A stretch of 64,000 nucleotides of DNA, taken from positions 2,666,001 to 2,730,000 of the forward strand of contig CP092441.1 in NCBI GenBank assembly GCA_030067835.1, in the 5' to 3' direction. Source of the stretch: Chakrabartyella piscis (GTDB taxonomy: Bacteria > Bacillota > Clostridia > Lachnospirales > Anaerotignaceae). This document shows, piece by piece, positions 35,351 to 44,983 of the stretch. A program made the position numbers and the translations under genes. Every line of letters begins with the position of its first letter. Position 1 is the stretch's first letter. The notes under the pieces were generated by a model. The model was not told the DNA's origin, did no database searches, and was given only the letters and a program-made list of their open reading frames with translations.

Positions 35351-37158
35351 CAGCGACCACCTGCAGTTCCAAACAATCTTTCTTTATATTTCTGACACTT
35401 CACCACCAAATGGTATACGTCTGCACCATGTCGAAACACGCAAACACCTCTTGCTGGATAGCCAATCAAGTCATACAAACATTCTTCCAGTTGCAACATT
35501 TCCATATATTCTTTCTTGGAAATATTCCCTGGAAAGAATAAAAATTGATGCGTTGGGATAGCAAAAAGTGGTTTTGTCATTTCTTTGATATTTGGCTGGT
35601 TAAAGTCCTCCACATTTTGACTTGCGATAATCACAGCACTTTCCTTTTTTCGCACACGTTTCATTGCATTTCTGATATATTCAATGGCTGTTACATTTGA
35701 CAAAAAGAGATATAACTCATCTAAAAATGCTGCTGTATTCCCTTTGGATAGCAGTGCATCTGACATATAAGAAAGCACATTGAACAGCATAACATTGCGA
35801 ATACTTTCGTCAGCTTCAAGGATTCCTTTCACCCCAAATGTAATGAATTTATGATTTTTGATATTGGTATGTCCATCAAAAAACTTGCTATCTGCACCAA
35901 TACTAATGGATTTGATTTTCAAGCACAGGTTTCGCAAGGTTTCTTTTGTGTAGATATTTCCTCGGTCATTCTGGTAGATATTCAACTTCCCTTCTGCCAG
36001 TTTGTATAAATCTGAAAGAATGGGAAAGTCATTGCCACTCAAATTTCCAAGTAATCTATCCTCATTGATACCAAAATTATCATACAATTCTTCCAACAAA
36101 ATTTCCAAAACATCAATTTCTGCTGTGGTGAACTCCTTATAAGAACGGAAAAAGTCACGCAAAAATGAAATATGACGAGGCAAAATGTTTTCACCATCAT
36201 CCCAAGCCTTTGGTTCAAGTACGTTGATGATAAATTCTCCACTGGTCAAATCCAAGTATTGCCCATCCAGATTTTCTGTCAAATCCACATATTCCGATTC
36301 TGCATCTAGGCAAATGATATCCATACCACTAAGTCGCATATTGGTCATCAAAATCTTCATCAGATAGGATTTCCCTTGTCCTGAATTTCCCAAAATCAAC
36401 ACATTTGCATTGGTTTTGTCCTCACTTCGTTTCTGAAAATCTATGAATAAATTTGAACCATACTTATCGTTTCCAATGTAAAAACCCTTTTCATCTGCCT
36501 TACCTGAATAGTTGAATGGATAGGTATTTGCCACACTGGTTGCTGGCAACACACGTTCATACTGTTCACGAAAGTCGTTGTGTCCACATGGTTTCACCGA
36601 TTGAAAACCTTCTTGTTGTCGCAAAAAAAGCTTGTCACAGGAAAGTTTGGAACGTGTCAGTTCTGCTTCTACATCGGATTGCATCTCTTTCAACTTTTCA
36701 AGTGATGGTGCTGAAATTTCAATATATACCGCACAATGAATCAAAGGTTCACGATCCCTGTGCAGCTGCGCAATGAGATTGGATACACTTTGGAGATTGC
36801 TTTCTGCCACAACAGTGCTTTGCATATCCCCTGTAGAACGTTCCAGTTGATTTTTGTTGGCTGCATTTTGAATGATTTTTCGTTCTTCAGCTGATGTGAC
36901 GTGCCTTGTGTAAATATGAATCGTTACACCTGAACGCTCGCCCAAATGTTGCAAAATGGCTTGTTCATTGGTTTCCGACGGATAATGGCTGATTGCCCAA
37001 ACAGAACGAAAACTGCTACCACAAATATAATAATCGTGATAAAACCGCAACACCGATGGACTACACATATCCAAAAAATCTTTGACCTTAGCTTCTTCTT
37101 TTTCTCTTTCTGTTTTTGGCAACAACAACTTGTTTTTCTTGATTTTACTGATTTTCAT
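35350..37158 (-). CDS. VirB4-type conjugation ATPase
   Basis: About 602 residues from the ATG at 37158. Walker A GNSGQGKSY lies near residue 265 and Walker B in the later half (TAAFLDELYLFL). It powers assembly of the Gram-positive type IV secretion channel. The neighbouring PrgI and VirB6 proteins are its usual partners. The Shine-Dalgarno AAGGGATG is upstream. Confidence 0.88.
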   Translation of the reverse strand: MKISKIKKNKLLLPKTEREKEEAKVKDFLDMCSPSVLRFYHDYYICGSSFRSVWAISHYPSETNEQAILQHLGERSGVTIHIYTRHVTSAEERKIIQNAANKNQLERSTGDMQSTVVAESNLQSVSNLIAQLHRDREPLIHCAVYIEISAPSLEKLKEMQSDVEAELTRSKLSCDKLFLRQQEGFQSVKPCGHNDFREQYERVLPATSVANTYPFNYSGKADEKGFYIGNDKYGSNLFIDFQKRSEDKTNANVLILGNSGQGKSYLMKILMTNMRLSGMDIICLDAESEYVDLTENLDGQYLDLTSGEFIINVLEPKAWDDGENILPRHISFLRDFFRSYKEFTTAEIDVLEILLEELYDNFGINEDRLLGNLSGNDFPILSDLYKLAEGKLNIYQNDRGNIYTKETLRNLCLKIKSISIGADSKFFDGHTNIKNHKFITFGVKGILEADESIRNVMLFNVLSYMSDALLSKGNTAAFLDELYLFLSNVTAIEYIRNAMKRVRKKESAVIIASQNVEDFNQPNIKEMTKPLFAIPTHQFLFFPGNISKKEYMEMLQLEECLYDLIGYPARGVCVFRHGADVYHLVVKCQKYKERLFGTAGGR

Positions 37159-37188
37159 AGCATCCCTTCTTTCATATAACACACTTTT

Positions 37189-37761
37189 TTACAGAATAGT
37201 TTCTTTCACATATCGCTCTCCATCTATATCGTCAAAGTACACTTGGGTGATATTTTGAATGAAATAAACCGATAAAATTCGCTTCAAATCCTCTTTCCTT
37301 GCCAATCGTCCATTAAAGCCATTGTCTTTCAACAGCTTTTCCACTCTGCCAATTACAGCCAATACTTCTTCTTGGCTATTCTTTGCCCTTGCCACCAACA
37401 AGAACTCCCTTGCCGATGCCATTTGCACTTGCACACGATCCAGATAGGTCAATTCCTGTTCCAAAATCTCACGGACTCTTGAACTTTTTTCTTCTGAAAT
37501 GCGTTGTTTGTAAAAATGTTTGTTGCTATCAAAGTTTTCTCTGGAATTGATACATGCCATCTCCAAGCCATCTAAAGATTTCAAAATTGCAGTTAGATTT
37601 CGTATCTTTGTATGCACTGCTCCTTCTGAAAGCACTGCAAGGTTATCTGGTTGCAAAATAAAAAACACCAAAGTTTCATCCTCTAGTGTTTCAATGCTCG
37701 TTTCATTTATATTGGCTATCCCCACCATATCTCGTGTGGACTTTTCTTTTTTGAACCACAT
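37189..37761 (-). CDS. Conserved transfer-operon protein between PrgI and VirB4
   Basis: 190 residues. It starts with WFKKEKSTRDMVGIANINETSIETLED and has a regular helical centre (VREILEQELTYLDRVQVQMASAREFLLVARAKN). This resembles the N-terminal half of VirB4/TcpF-type ATPases, and it is probably a split VirB4 N-terminal or accessory piece. The start has GGAGG upstream. No TM segment is visible. Confidence 0.6.
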   Translation of the reverse strand: MWFKKEKSTRDMVGIANINETSIETLEDETLVFFILQPDNLAVLSEGAVHTKIRNLTAILKSLDGLEMACINSRENFDSNKHFYKQRISEEKSSRVREILEQELTYLDRVQVQMASAREFLLVARAKNSQEEVLAVIGRVEKLLKDNGFNGRLARKEDLKRILSVYFIQNITQVYFDDIDGERYVKETIL

Positions 37762-37764
37762 TTC

Positions 37765-38025
37765 TCAAAACCTCCAATCAAACGTCTGCTGTTCCTTCAT
37801 AAAAAAGCGAAATGCAAACTTGATATAGTCTGCGATTGTCACTTCATTTTCACTACGAACGGTCAAAAATCCATAGATTGCAACCAGCACCAATGGCAAC
37901 ATCACGTCTATCACTGCCAAAATCACAGCGGATAAAATCGCACCAATGAGCAGTATGGTAATGTCTTTCAATGACCACAGTGCGAACTTGGACTTTTCTT
38001 TTAAATTACTTGGGTAAATGTACAT
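37765..38025 (-). CDS. PrgI-family (VirB3-like) membrane protein
   Basis: 86 residues from the ATG at 38025, spaced correctly from AAGGAG. Two TM helices (ITILLIGAILSAVILAVIDVML; LVLVAIYGFLTV) sit in the PrgI pattern. PrgI-type proteins are small inner-membrane parts of the Gram-positive transfer channel and are always encoded next to VirB4. Confidence 0.75.
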   Translation of the reverse strand: MYIYPSNLKEKSKFALWSLKDITILLIGAILSAVILAVIDVMLPLVLVAIYGFLTVRSENEVTIADYIKFAFRFFMKEQQTFDWRF

Positions 38026-38038
38026 TTGCTTCATCTCC

Positions 38039-38872
38039 TTATTTTTTAATCAATCTAGTGACCGCCTGTGTAGAATACATCACACTCATCATATTCACAT
38101 TCATGCTGGTATCTAAGCCAAAGTTATTGGCAATTCGTGGCACTTCCGTTGCCGATAGCATAACTCCAATTCCCAACAACATATTTGCATTAAAGGTCAC
38201 AAGTCCAGCAATTAAAATGATGGTTTGTAGGAATGCGGTCATGCAAAGAGCAATCACTTGTTTGCACCAATTGACAAAGCCATCGCCATATCCTCGTGGC
38301 ACAGAAAACATATATAAACTGCCTACCCCCATCAAAATAATGAGTATGCCACCACGTTTTAAGTTTGCGAAAAACACCTTGACCACAGCATAGCCAATCA
38401 TAAATGCCAAGACAATCTGTATGAATATCCCACCCGTAATCAGTTGAAATGAGCCTGCAACCAATTCACCAATGGCACCATAATCATCTGGTGATGAAGT
38501 CAAACTGGTCAAGCCATAAATCAGTTTCCCAGAAAGATTCACCGAAAAGGTGTACAGCTCGATTGGAATTATTGTAAATAAGCTAACGGCAAAAAAGCCT
38601 TTTAGGATATTGAGTCCCAAGTCTTGTATGGTATTTTTGCCCTTTTGTGCTTCGATTGCCATGTCAAAAACAGCCACCACAATGCCCACAATGAACAAAC
38701 ACCAAGCGAATTGGTAAAAAAATAAGAGCAGACCTTGAATCCAATCCATCTCAAATAATTCTGCACCCATTAAATTCATCATAGTAAAAAACTCACCAAA
38801 AAATTCGATAATGCTCCCATAAATCCAATCGCAAAATTGATCTAGAACACCATCCACCGCCAAATCAAACAC
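38039..38872 (-). CDS. VirB6/TrbL-like multi-TM channel protein
   Basis: About 277 residues from a GTG at 38872 (GGAGGTGA upstream); the longer frame to 39025 only reads across the methyltransferase. It has about six TM segments (WIQGLLLFFYQFAWCLFIVGIVV; FFAVSLFTIIPIELY; GGIFIQIVLAFMIGYAVV). The gene overlaps the upstream methyltransferase by 8 bases. It probably forms part of the membrane channel. Confidence 0.85.
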   Translation of the reverse strand: MFDLAVDGVLDQFCDWIYGSIIEFFGEFFTMMNLMGAELFEMDWIQGLLLFFYQFAWCLFIVGIVVAVFDMAIEAQKGKNTIQDLGLNILKGFFAVSLFTIIPIELYTFSVNLSGKLIYGLTSLTSSPDDYGAIGELVAGSFQLITGGIFIQIVLAFMIGYAVVKVFFANLKRGGILIILMGVGSLYMFSVPRGYGDGFVNWCKQVIALCMTAFLQTIILIAGLVTFNANMLLGIGVMLSATEVPRIANNFGLDTSMNVNMMSVMYSTQAVTRLIKK

Positions 38873-40655
38873 ATATATCACCTCCACCCAGTGCCAACGC
38901 AATGCCTTGCATGATGTACTCAGCACAAGGAATTGCAATGCTATTGCCCAGTGCTTTGTATCTTGGGGAATCGGCTGCACCATCAATGTTCGTCCAGTTG
39001 TCTGGGAAACCTTGTAATCGTTCACACTCCAAGGGTGTCAATCTACGAACTAAATTTCGGCTGACCGATAAGTTTTCACTTCCACCACCCAAATATCCAC
39101 CACTGGCACAAAGTGTGCTGATTTCATCACCATATCCACCATAAGAACTTTGTCCAAACACCTGTTGTTGATCTACGATACATTTATTTGCACCCACATA
39201 TTGGTTGTTTGGACCTTTGTCATCGGTGGCACAAATTGCACCAACCACATCTTGGTATGGCTCTGGTTTGTAAACCGAATGCACATCTGCGGTAGTTAAA
39301 GTGTATGCAATATCACTTTGACAACCCAATCCATTGCCACCATTTTTCACATCTCTATTGATGGTGTTGGCTGCAATGCAATAGCTTTCTTGCACAATGG
39401 CAAGTCCTCCTTGAGATTTGTTTGGATTGGGATTTGCTGTATCTAAGGTATGAGATGTGTCTGTTTCATTTATGATGGCTTCGATTCCAAAAGCTATTGG
39501 TTCTGCAACAAATGGAGTATTATTTCCGCCTGTTCCATAGATGGCAGATATGGTTGGTGCTACATCAAGTGGCCCTGTGTACCTTGCATCCTTTGCATGA
39601 TTTTCGTACAACTCTTGTTTGATAATCGGCAAATGACCACCCATACTGGCTCGCAAAGTTCCAACCATATCTTTGGTAACATTCATGCATTCACCACCTT
39701 GGTCGGACAAACAATACAGTGGTTCTTTCACAAATGTTTGCATCTGTATGTTCTGTGTTGCAAGCAAGGCACCAGACAATCCATCCAAGTCAATCCCCTC
39801 ATTTCTTTGATTGATGTGGTAACTTTTGAATTCATCATCCACCATTTGTACCTCTGTCACTTGCCCTGATTGAATCAACAGTGCATCTTTCAACTGCTTT
39901 GGCAATTCCTTTCCTCTGTTTTCAGCTCTCCTTAAAATCCCCAAGCAAGCTGTCTTGCTCAAATAGTATTTTGGGTTGTTCAATACTTTTGGTAAACCAA
40001 AAGTCAAAACCTTCGGTTTTGCTCCGCCTTCTTGCGGATATGTGGAATGTCCTCCAAAATCTGCCACAAGAAACACTCGATTTCTTCTTTGGGGGACACC
40101 CCAGTACCCCGCATCCAATACTCGCCAAGCAACGCTGAATTTTCCTCCCAAAATGCACCCAGCAGATTTCCATACCCCTCCCTCAGGTCGAGGTATAAGT
40201 ATGGTGCTGTCAGCAATTTTGCACGTTTCTTCCAAGACCGCCTTGAAATCTTCGCCACTTTGGGAGGAGAACACGCCCATGACATTTTCCCAGAGCATAT
40301 ATCTTGGTCGAATAAATTCAGCTGCACTTCCTCGTTTTTCATCTGCATCCCTCATTTCTTTTATCACTCTTATTTGTTCCATAAACAATCCTGAACGCTC
40401 ACCAGCCAAACCCTTTCTGGCTCCTGCAAGGCTTAAATCCTGACAGGGGCTTCCGCCACAAACCAAGTCCACAGGCGGTATTTTTGCTCCATCTAGCTTT
40501 GTAATATCCCCCAGATGCAACATATCTGGAAAGCGTATCTTTGTCACTTCCATTGGAAATTTTTCGATTTCTGATGCCCAAATCGGCTTGATTCCATTTC
40601 GTATGGCAGCTAAGGGAAAGCCACCAATCCCATCAAATAGTGAACCCATTGTCAT
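38865..40655 (-). CDS. C5-cytosine DNA methyltransferase
   Basis: About 596 residues from the ATG at 40655. Motif I SLFDGIGGF near the N-terminus, motif IV GGSPCQDLSLAG (catalytic Cys), ENV in LWENVMGVF, motif VIII QRRNRVF and C-terminal GNSIAIPCAEYI are all present. Length is well above typical ~330-420 residues because of a long middle target-recognition region. Such enzymes in ICE transfer operons protect incoming DNA from restriction. A terminator-like hairpin lies just before it. Confidence 0.88.
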   Translation of the reverse strand: MTMGSLFDGIGGFPLAAIRNGIKPIWASEIEKFPMEVTKIRFPDMLHLGDITKLDGAKIPPVDLVCGGSPCQDLSLAGARKGLAGERSGLFMEQIRVIKEMRDADEKRGSAAEFIRPRYMLWENVMGVFSSQSGEDFKAVLEETCKIADSTILIPRPEGGVWKSAGCILGGKFSVAWRVLDAGYWGVPQRRNRVFLVADFGGHSTYPQEGGAKPKVLTFGLPKVLNNPKYYLSKTACLGILRRAENRGKELPKQLKDALLIQSGQVTEVQMVDDEFKSYHINQRNEGIDLDGLSGALLATQNIQMQTFVKEPLYCLSDQGGECMNVTKDMVGTLRASMGGHLPIIKQELYENHAKDARYTGPLDVAPTISAIYGTGGNNTPFVAEPIAFGIEAIINETDTSHTLDTANPNPNKSQGGLAIVQESYCIAANTINRDVKNGGNGLGCQSDIAYTLTTADVHSVYKPEPYQDVVGAICATDDKGPNNQYVGANKCIVDQQQVFGQSSYGGYGDEISTLCASGGYLGGGSENLSVSRNLVRRLTPLECERLQGFPDNWTNIDGAADSPRYKALGNSIAIPCAEYIMQGIALALGGGDICV

Positions 40656-40693
40656 TTCTTTTTTGATACCATCACCTTCCTTACAATAAAAAA

Positions 40694-40711
40694 GGAGAGT
40701 TTTCACTCTCC
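40694..40711 (-). terminator. Terminator-like hairpin between the RHH gene and the methyltransferase
   Basis: On the minus strand GGAGAGT-GAAA-ACTCTCC is followed by TTTTTTATT, a perfect 7-bp stem. It lies inside the operon, before the methyltransferase start. Confidence 0.6.
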
Positions 40712-40742
40712 AAGTTGTTTGTCTGATTTAGTTTTCTACTAC

Positions 40743-41039
40743 TCAGTTTGCTACTTCTTCGTCCTCTAAGGCTTCTAAAATCAAGCCGATGATAAAGTCT
40801 TTTTGCTTCATTCCTGTTTTCTGCAAGTGGTCTTTGATTCTCTCAAACAGTTCCTCTGGGATTTGCAGTGCTAGTGTTCTGGTGTCTTTTGTCATTGGCT
40901 TTGCCTCCTTCATTCGATAAAATTCTTCTAAGATTTCTGTTACATATTGGCTTGTTGTGATACCTTTTTGCTCTCGCTCATCACTGACTTTCTGGTGTAG
41001 GTCTATTGGAATTTGAGCACATAAGTTCTTGGTTTCCAT
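40743..41039 (-). CDS. Two-repeat RHH-like DNA-binding protein
   Basis: 98 residues that contain two similar segments: CAQIPIDLHQKVSDEREQKGITTSQYV and LALQIPEELFERIKDHLQKTGMKQKDF. Both are short strand-helix units like CopG/ribbon-helix-helix domains, so it is probably a fused RHH dimer. Good Shine-Dalgarno (AAAAGGAG). It is the last transfer gene to the left of the 18.6 kb interruption and could regulate the operon. Confidence 0.65.
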   Translation of the reverse strand: METKNLCAQIPIDLHQKVSDEREQKGITTSQYVTEILEEFYRMKEAKPMTKDTRTLALQIPEELFERIKDHLQKTGMKQKDFIIGLILEALEDEEVAN

Positions 41040-41323
41040 TTGGGTTCATCTCCTTTTCTATTTTGTAAACACACAATACTCGAAGTTTGAAGTATAAGCT
41101 ATACCAATATGTAACAAAAATTAGATGTAGAATAGAATTTTTAAGTTGTATTTCAAAAACTTTTGATTTCCATAAACTTCTTACATTTAGTTCAATACAA
41201 TCCACTACACATAACTTTTGGAAACTATAATAAACGATAAAACCCTTATGTAGGGAATCTGAGCATTCATTTTAAAATACCATATCCCAATCCACCACAC
41301 AAAATTCACCTAATCTTAAAACC

Positions 41324-41363
41324 AACCCACAGCACACTTACCTTTAACTATGCTGTGGGTTTT
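41324..41363. terminator. Bidirectional terminator at the edge of the ICE
   Basis: AACCCACAGCA and TGCTGTGGGTTTT form a strong stem. T-rich tracts lie on both strands (TTTTG plus, TTGGTTTT minus). It marks the end of the block next to the decayed recombinase end. Confidence 0.65.
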
Positions 41364-41370
41364 GTTCTGT

Positions 41371-41590
41371 CAAATTCCTAAAATATCCCAGAAGATACTT
41401 GCATAAAGATAGTGAAATTTTTTCATTCCGTAACTTTTAAATACTTATAACTCCTTTCCAAAGAATCACACCCACCCCATTTTATCCTACGACGATTTTG
41501 TCTATCAACTTTATCATCAACTCTCAAGTATTGGCTTTATGACATTGTAGCTTTTGATTAGCTTAACCCTTTAAACATTAAATTTACATC
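41371..41590 (-). pseudogene. Decayed 3' end of a serine recombinase (homologue of 50555-50735)
   Basis: The stretch shares a chain of words with the end of the recombinase gene at 50571: AAAATATCCC(A/C), ACTTGCAT, GATAGT, CCTAC(A/G)A(C/T)GATTTTGTC, and CTTTATCATCAACTCTC, with several gaps. In both places this covers the C-terminal codons and the sequence past the stop. So a related recombinase gene once ended here. Confidence 0.7.
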
Positions 41591-41687
41591 CAGTGTTCTC
41601 AAATAAAATAATCTACTACCATGACTAAGTAATATAAAAAACTAGAAATCAAATTCCCTTTCACTTTGCAAAATATATCCATATACA

Positions 41688-41744
41688 AAAATACCCCTTA
41701 TCAGAGGACAAGCTGTTTTTAGCTTGTTCTAATAAGAGGTATTT
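41688..41744. terminator. Terminator of the gntR-containing operon
   Basis: Long imperfect stem: AAATACC, CTTAT and ACAAGCT pair with AGCTTGT, ATAAG and GGTATTT around a GTTTTT loop, with T-rich tracts. Downstream of the GntR gene's stop on the minus strand. Confidence 0.65.
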
Positions 41745-41757
41745 AATCCCACAATAT

Positions 41758-42483
41758 TTATCGAATTGTAATGGTTTTCAATTCAAACTTATCAGATCTA
41801 TGATGAGATACAGAATATTCAAAAATCCGACCGTCATCCAGATACGCCACTTGTTCAATAGCCAGAATACATACACTGCCATCATCAATTGCCAACCATT
41901 CTGTTTCCTTTTCGGTTGGCATCATAGCTTTTGCAATTCGATGACAGCTTCTAATTTTCAACCGCAGTACATTTTCGATATGTGCATAAATGGATTTTTG
42001 CACCGTATCCTTGGTTACGCCAGATATCACCTGAATGGGCATATAGGTATATTCTACAACAAAGGGTTCACCATCCACCAGTCGAATTCTACAAACATAA
42101 TAAGCAAAATCCTCAACGGACATTTTCAAAGCTGCCGCAATTTCCCTTGGCGGATTTACCACAGCAAACTCTATAATTTGAGAAGACACCTTTTGCTCTC
42201 CCATATCTTTAGTGAAACCGCTGAATTGTGAAGATTGTAAGAAACCTTTGCGTACTTCTTCTTCCTCGCTAATGCTTTTTACATAACTACCAGAGCCTCG
42301 GCGCTTGAAAATCAGCCCCCTGTTTTCCAGCAACTGCATAGCTTCTCGAATTGTAGTTCTACTGGTTTCATATTGATCGCACAGTTCATATTCCTTAGGC
42401 AATTTTTCAGAAGTCTTATACACACCATCTTTGATTTTCTTTTGCAAATCTTCCGCAATTTCTTCATATCGAAACATATCCAC
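41758..42483 (-). CDS. GntR-family regulator (HutC/UTRA type)
   Basis: 241 residues. The GntR HTH spans about residues 5-70 (EKLPKEYELCDQYETSRTTIREAMQLLENRG). The C-terminal UTRA ligand domain (FAYYVCRIRLVDGEPFVVEYTYMPI) binds a small sugar-related molecule in this subfamily. It is the last gene of the beta-glucoside cluster. Likely controls the PTS and bgl genes through a 13-base site found at two places. Confidence 0.85.
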   Translation of the reverse strand: MDMFRYEEIAEDLQKKIKDGVYKTSEKLPKEYELCDQYETSRTTIREAMQLLENRGLIFKRRGSGSYVKSISEEEEVRKGFLQSSQFSGFTKDMGEQKVSSQIIEFAVVNPPREIAAALKMSVEDFAYYVCRIRLVDGEPFVVEYTYMPIQVISGVTKDTVQKSIYAHIENVLRLKIRSCHRIAKAMMPTEKETEWLAIDDGSVCILAIEQVAYLDDGRIFEYSVSHHRSDKFELKTITIR

Positions 42484-42512
42484 TCTACCTACTTTTTATC
42501 TTTCTGCATACT

Positions 42513-43385
42513 TCACACAGCAAGTGCCTCCACGCCCAATTGCACAGCTCCCAAAATCCCTTGGTCATCTTGCAAACTTGCCAATACAATAAAATCTTCT
42601 ATTTTTGCAATTTCTTTTGTTTGAATGTACCCCGCCATTTGACGCTTGAACTCTGCATGAACGAGTGGCAGCAACTGTGTTTGTTTCATAACGCCACCTC
42701 CCAAAACAATGCGTTCTGGGGAAAGTATCATAGTATAGCTGACAAGAGCTTGGGCAATATAGTATGCTTCCATTTCCCAAACTTCCATAGTATCACTCAA
42801 TTCTACAGCCTTTTTTCCCCATCGTTTTTCAATAGCTGGCCCCGCTGCCATACCCTCAAAACAAGTTCCATGATACGGACACCATCCTGTAAATATATCT
42901 TTTGGATGTTGTTTCATTTGAATATGTCCTGTTTCTGGATGCAACATCCCATGCAACAAACGTCCTTCTGAAATAACACCAGCGCCAATCCCTGTTCCAA
43001 TTGTGATATACATACTATTTTGAATCCCTTGTGTAATTCCCCAAGTGGCTTCGCCCAAAGCAGAACCATTGACATCTGTATCAAACCCAACTTTCACACC
43101 CAAGGCTTCTTCCAATGTTCCAACTATATTATAATTGACCCACGCAAGTTTTGTTGTTGCTGTAATATATCCATATGTTTCTGATTCCTTGTGGATATCA
43201 ATGGGACCAAAGCAACCAACGCCCAGAGCCGCAATATCAAACTGTCTGAAATAATCAATAATTTTTGCCATGGTGACTTCTGGTGTTTCTGTTTTGATTT
43301 CAATTCTATCTAATATTTCGCCTCGGTCTGTACCAATTGCACAAACCATTTTTGTGCCGCCTGCTTCCAATGCTCCAATTTTCAT
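42513..43385 (-). CDS. ROK-family sugar kinase
   Basis: About 290 residues from the ATG at 43385. N-terminal ATP-binding GALEAGGTKMVCAIGTD, substrate-binding loop with Asp, and the zinc motif GWCPYHGTCFEGMAAGPAIEKRWG (HxC...C pattern of fructokinase-like ROK members). Probably phosphorylates fructose or mannose. Its location between GntR and manA suggests entry of free hexose into glycolysis. Confidence 0.8.
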   Translation of the reverse strand: MKIGALEAGGTKMVCAIGTDRGEILDRIEIKTETPEVTMAKIIDYFRQFDIAALGVGCFGPIDIHKESETYGYITATTKLAWVNYNIVGTLEEALGVKVGFDTDVNGSALGEATWGITQGIQNSMYITIGTGIGAGVISEGRLLHGMLHPETGHIQMKQHPKDIFTGWCPYHGTCFEGMAAGPAIEKRWGKKAVELSDTMEVWEMEAYYIAQALVSYTMILSPERIVLGGGVMKQTQLLPLVHAEFKRQMAGYIQTKEIAKIEDFIVLASLQDDQGILGAVQLGVEALAV

Positions 43386-43462
43386 GCGATGTCTACCAAT
43401 CCTTTCCTTCAACATCTTAGACCACGCATGTATTTTAATTTGCATTGCAATTTAATCGATAT

Positions 43463-43475
43463 GTCATTACATCTT
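43463..43475. promoter_or_regulatory. 13-base operator candidate (copy 2) upstream of the ROK gene
   Basis: GTCATTACATCTT, identical to the copy upstream of the bgl-PTS operon at 48068-48080. It lies about 78 bases before the ROK start. Confidence 0.45.
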
Positions 43476-43583
43476 GTCTATATGTTACACTGTTTTTATA
43501 ATAAATTCAATACATATCCATAAAAAAAGCAAAAAAAAATACACCCTTACCAGTCGCAAAATGTCAAAACCCTTCATTTTTCC

Positions 43584-44522
43584 TTATTCTACCGATGCAA
43601 CAAGTGTCATATTGCCTACAAATTCAGCGATTTCCAGCTCTGTAGTCAAAATAAAATGCTCGCCCTTTTGGATTGACACACCATTGATTTCGCCCTCACC
43701 TTCAACCACAGACATCATCATATATGGATATTCCTTTTGGATTGTTGCCTTGCCTTCCACTTGCAGTGCAAACACCTTATAATATGGGCAATCATACAAA
43801 AGGTTGAGGGCATTGACTGGTTTTCCGTTTGTATCTATGATACAAGATGCACCTGATACCGCTGGCACCGTAATCACATCAACACTTTTTTCGATATGCA
43901 ATTCTCTTGGCAAACCATTCTGCAATCGACCATAGTCATACAATCGATATGTAATATCACTATTTTGTTGTGTTTCCAATAAGGTGATACCACCACCAAT
44001 GGCATGAACCGTTCCCGGATCAATTTGGAAAAAATCACCTTTTTTTACAGGAATCTTCTGCAACAATTCTTCCCATTTATTTTCTGCAATCATATGTTGC
44101 AATTCTTCTTTTGTGGTTGCAGTATGCCCCAAAACCAATTCCGCATTTTCCTCGCAATCCAAAACATACCAACATTCTGTTTTGCCCAAAGAACCATTTT
44201 CATGTATCTTTGCATAAGTATCATCTGGATGAACTTGTATGCTCAAATTATTTTTTGCATCAATGACTTTAATCAGCAAAGGAAATACATTTTCCGCTGT
44301 TTCTTCCGCACTTTTCCCAAATAATTCTGGTCGTTTTCTCCAAAGGCTGCTCAGTGTTTCGCCTTCCATACCCAAAATATTACAGTCTCCATTTTTGTGC
44401 GCCGAAACACCCCAACATTCACCAATGTTATCCCCATCCACATTGTAATGAAACTCTTCTCTCAGTTTGGTTCCGCCCCAGATGTAATGTTTTAATACAG
44501 GTTCCAAAAAAATCAAATCCAT
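43584..44522 (-). CDS. manA: Mannose-6-phosphate isomerase, class I
   Basis: About 312 residues from the ATG at 44522 (AAAGGAGG upstream). Zinc-site residues are in SIQVHPDD and GKTECWYVLD, and the cupin core PGTVHAIGGG. Interconverts mannose-6-P and fructose-6-P. The gene lies downstream of a terminator after EIIA but is on the same strand, so it may start a second unit with ROK and GntR. Confidence 0.85.
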   Translation of the reverse strand: MDLIFLEPVLKHYIWGGTKLREEFHYNVDGDNIGECWGVSAHKNGDCNILGMEGETLSSLWRKRPELFGKSAEETAENVFPLLIKVIDAKNNLSIQVHPDDTYAKIHENGSLGKTECWYVLDCEENAELVLGHTATTKEELQHMIAENKWEELLQKIPVKKGDFFQIDPGTVHAIGGGITLLETQQNSDITYRLYDYGRLQNGLPRELHIEKSVDVITVPAVSGASCIIDTNGKPVNALNLLYDCPYYKVFALQVEGKATIQKEYPYMMMSVVEGEGEINGVSIQKGEHFILTTELEIAEFVGNMTLVASVE

Positions 44523-44596
44523 AATGCCCTCCTTTTTGTTGTTTTTGTTGTTTTTATTGTTTTTTCTCCATTTTCTATCTATTTTTTGCCGCAAAA

Positions 44597-44623
44597 GGCA
44601 CTAGGGGTATACACCCTAGTGCC
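44597..44623 (-). terminator. Terminator downstream of the PTS EIIA gene
   Basis: On the minus strand GGCACTAGGG-TGTATAC-CCCTAGTGCC, a perfect 10-bp stem, is followed by TTTTGC. Confidence 0.75.
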
Positions 44624-44667
44624 TCTCCTTAACGTGTCAATGATTTTTTCAATTTTTTGACTATGTC

Positions 44668-44979
44668 TTATGCCAATTTTTTATATAGGCTGATGATTTC
44701 CTCCGCAAAAACTTTCGCCATTTCTGCATTTGCCATTTGATCTTCTGCATGAATCAACAACAAAGAAGCGAGAACACCATCGCCAGAAGCTTCGTTTGTA
44801 ATAAGATCCAAATGCACAGTGTGTGCTTCATGGAAGCAATTTTCACCTTCTGTCATTAAGGTTTCTGCACCTGTAAAATCTCCTTCTTTTGCTTTTTGAA
44901 TGGCTTCGATATAACAAGATTTTGCGCTACCGCTATTTGAAATGATACCAAAACAGATCATTGCCAATTCTTCATCCAT
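44668..44979 (-). CDS. PTS lactose/cellobiose-type EIIA
   Basis: About 103 residues from the ATG at 44979. The phosphorylated His lies in LLLIHAEDQMANA, and the compact helical EIIA-Lac pattern (AMICFGIISNSGSAKSCYIEAIQKAKEGDF) is clear. Receives phosphate from HPr and passes it to EIIB. Four bases separate it from EIIB, so they are co-translated. Confidence 0.88.
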   Translation of the reverse strand: MDEELAMICFGIISNSGSAKSCYIEAIQKAKEGDFTGAETLMTEGENCFHEAHTVHLDLITNEASGDGVLASLLLIHAEDQMANAEMAKVFAEEIISLYKKLA

Positions 44980-44983
44980 ATCA

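Noticed and set aside
38873..39025. Longer start for the VirB6-like gene
   Set aside because: The extra N-terminus is only a frame through the methyltransferase gene; the GTG at 38872 has a strong Shine-Dalgarno.
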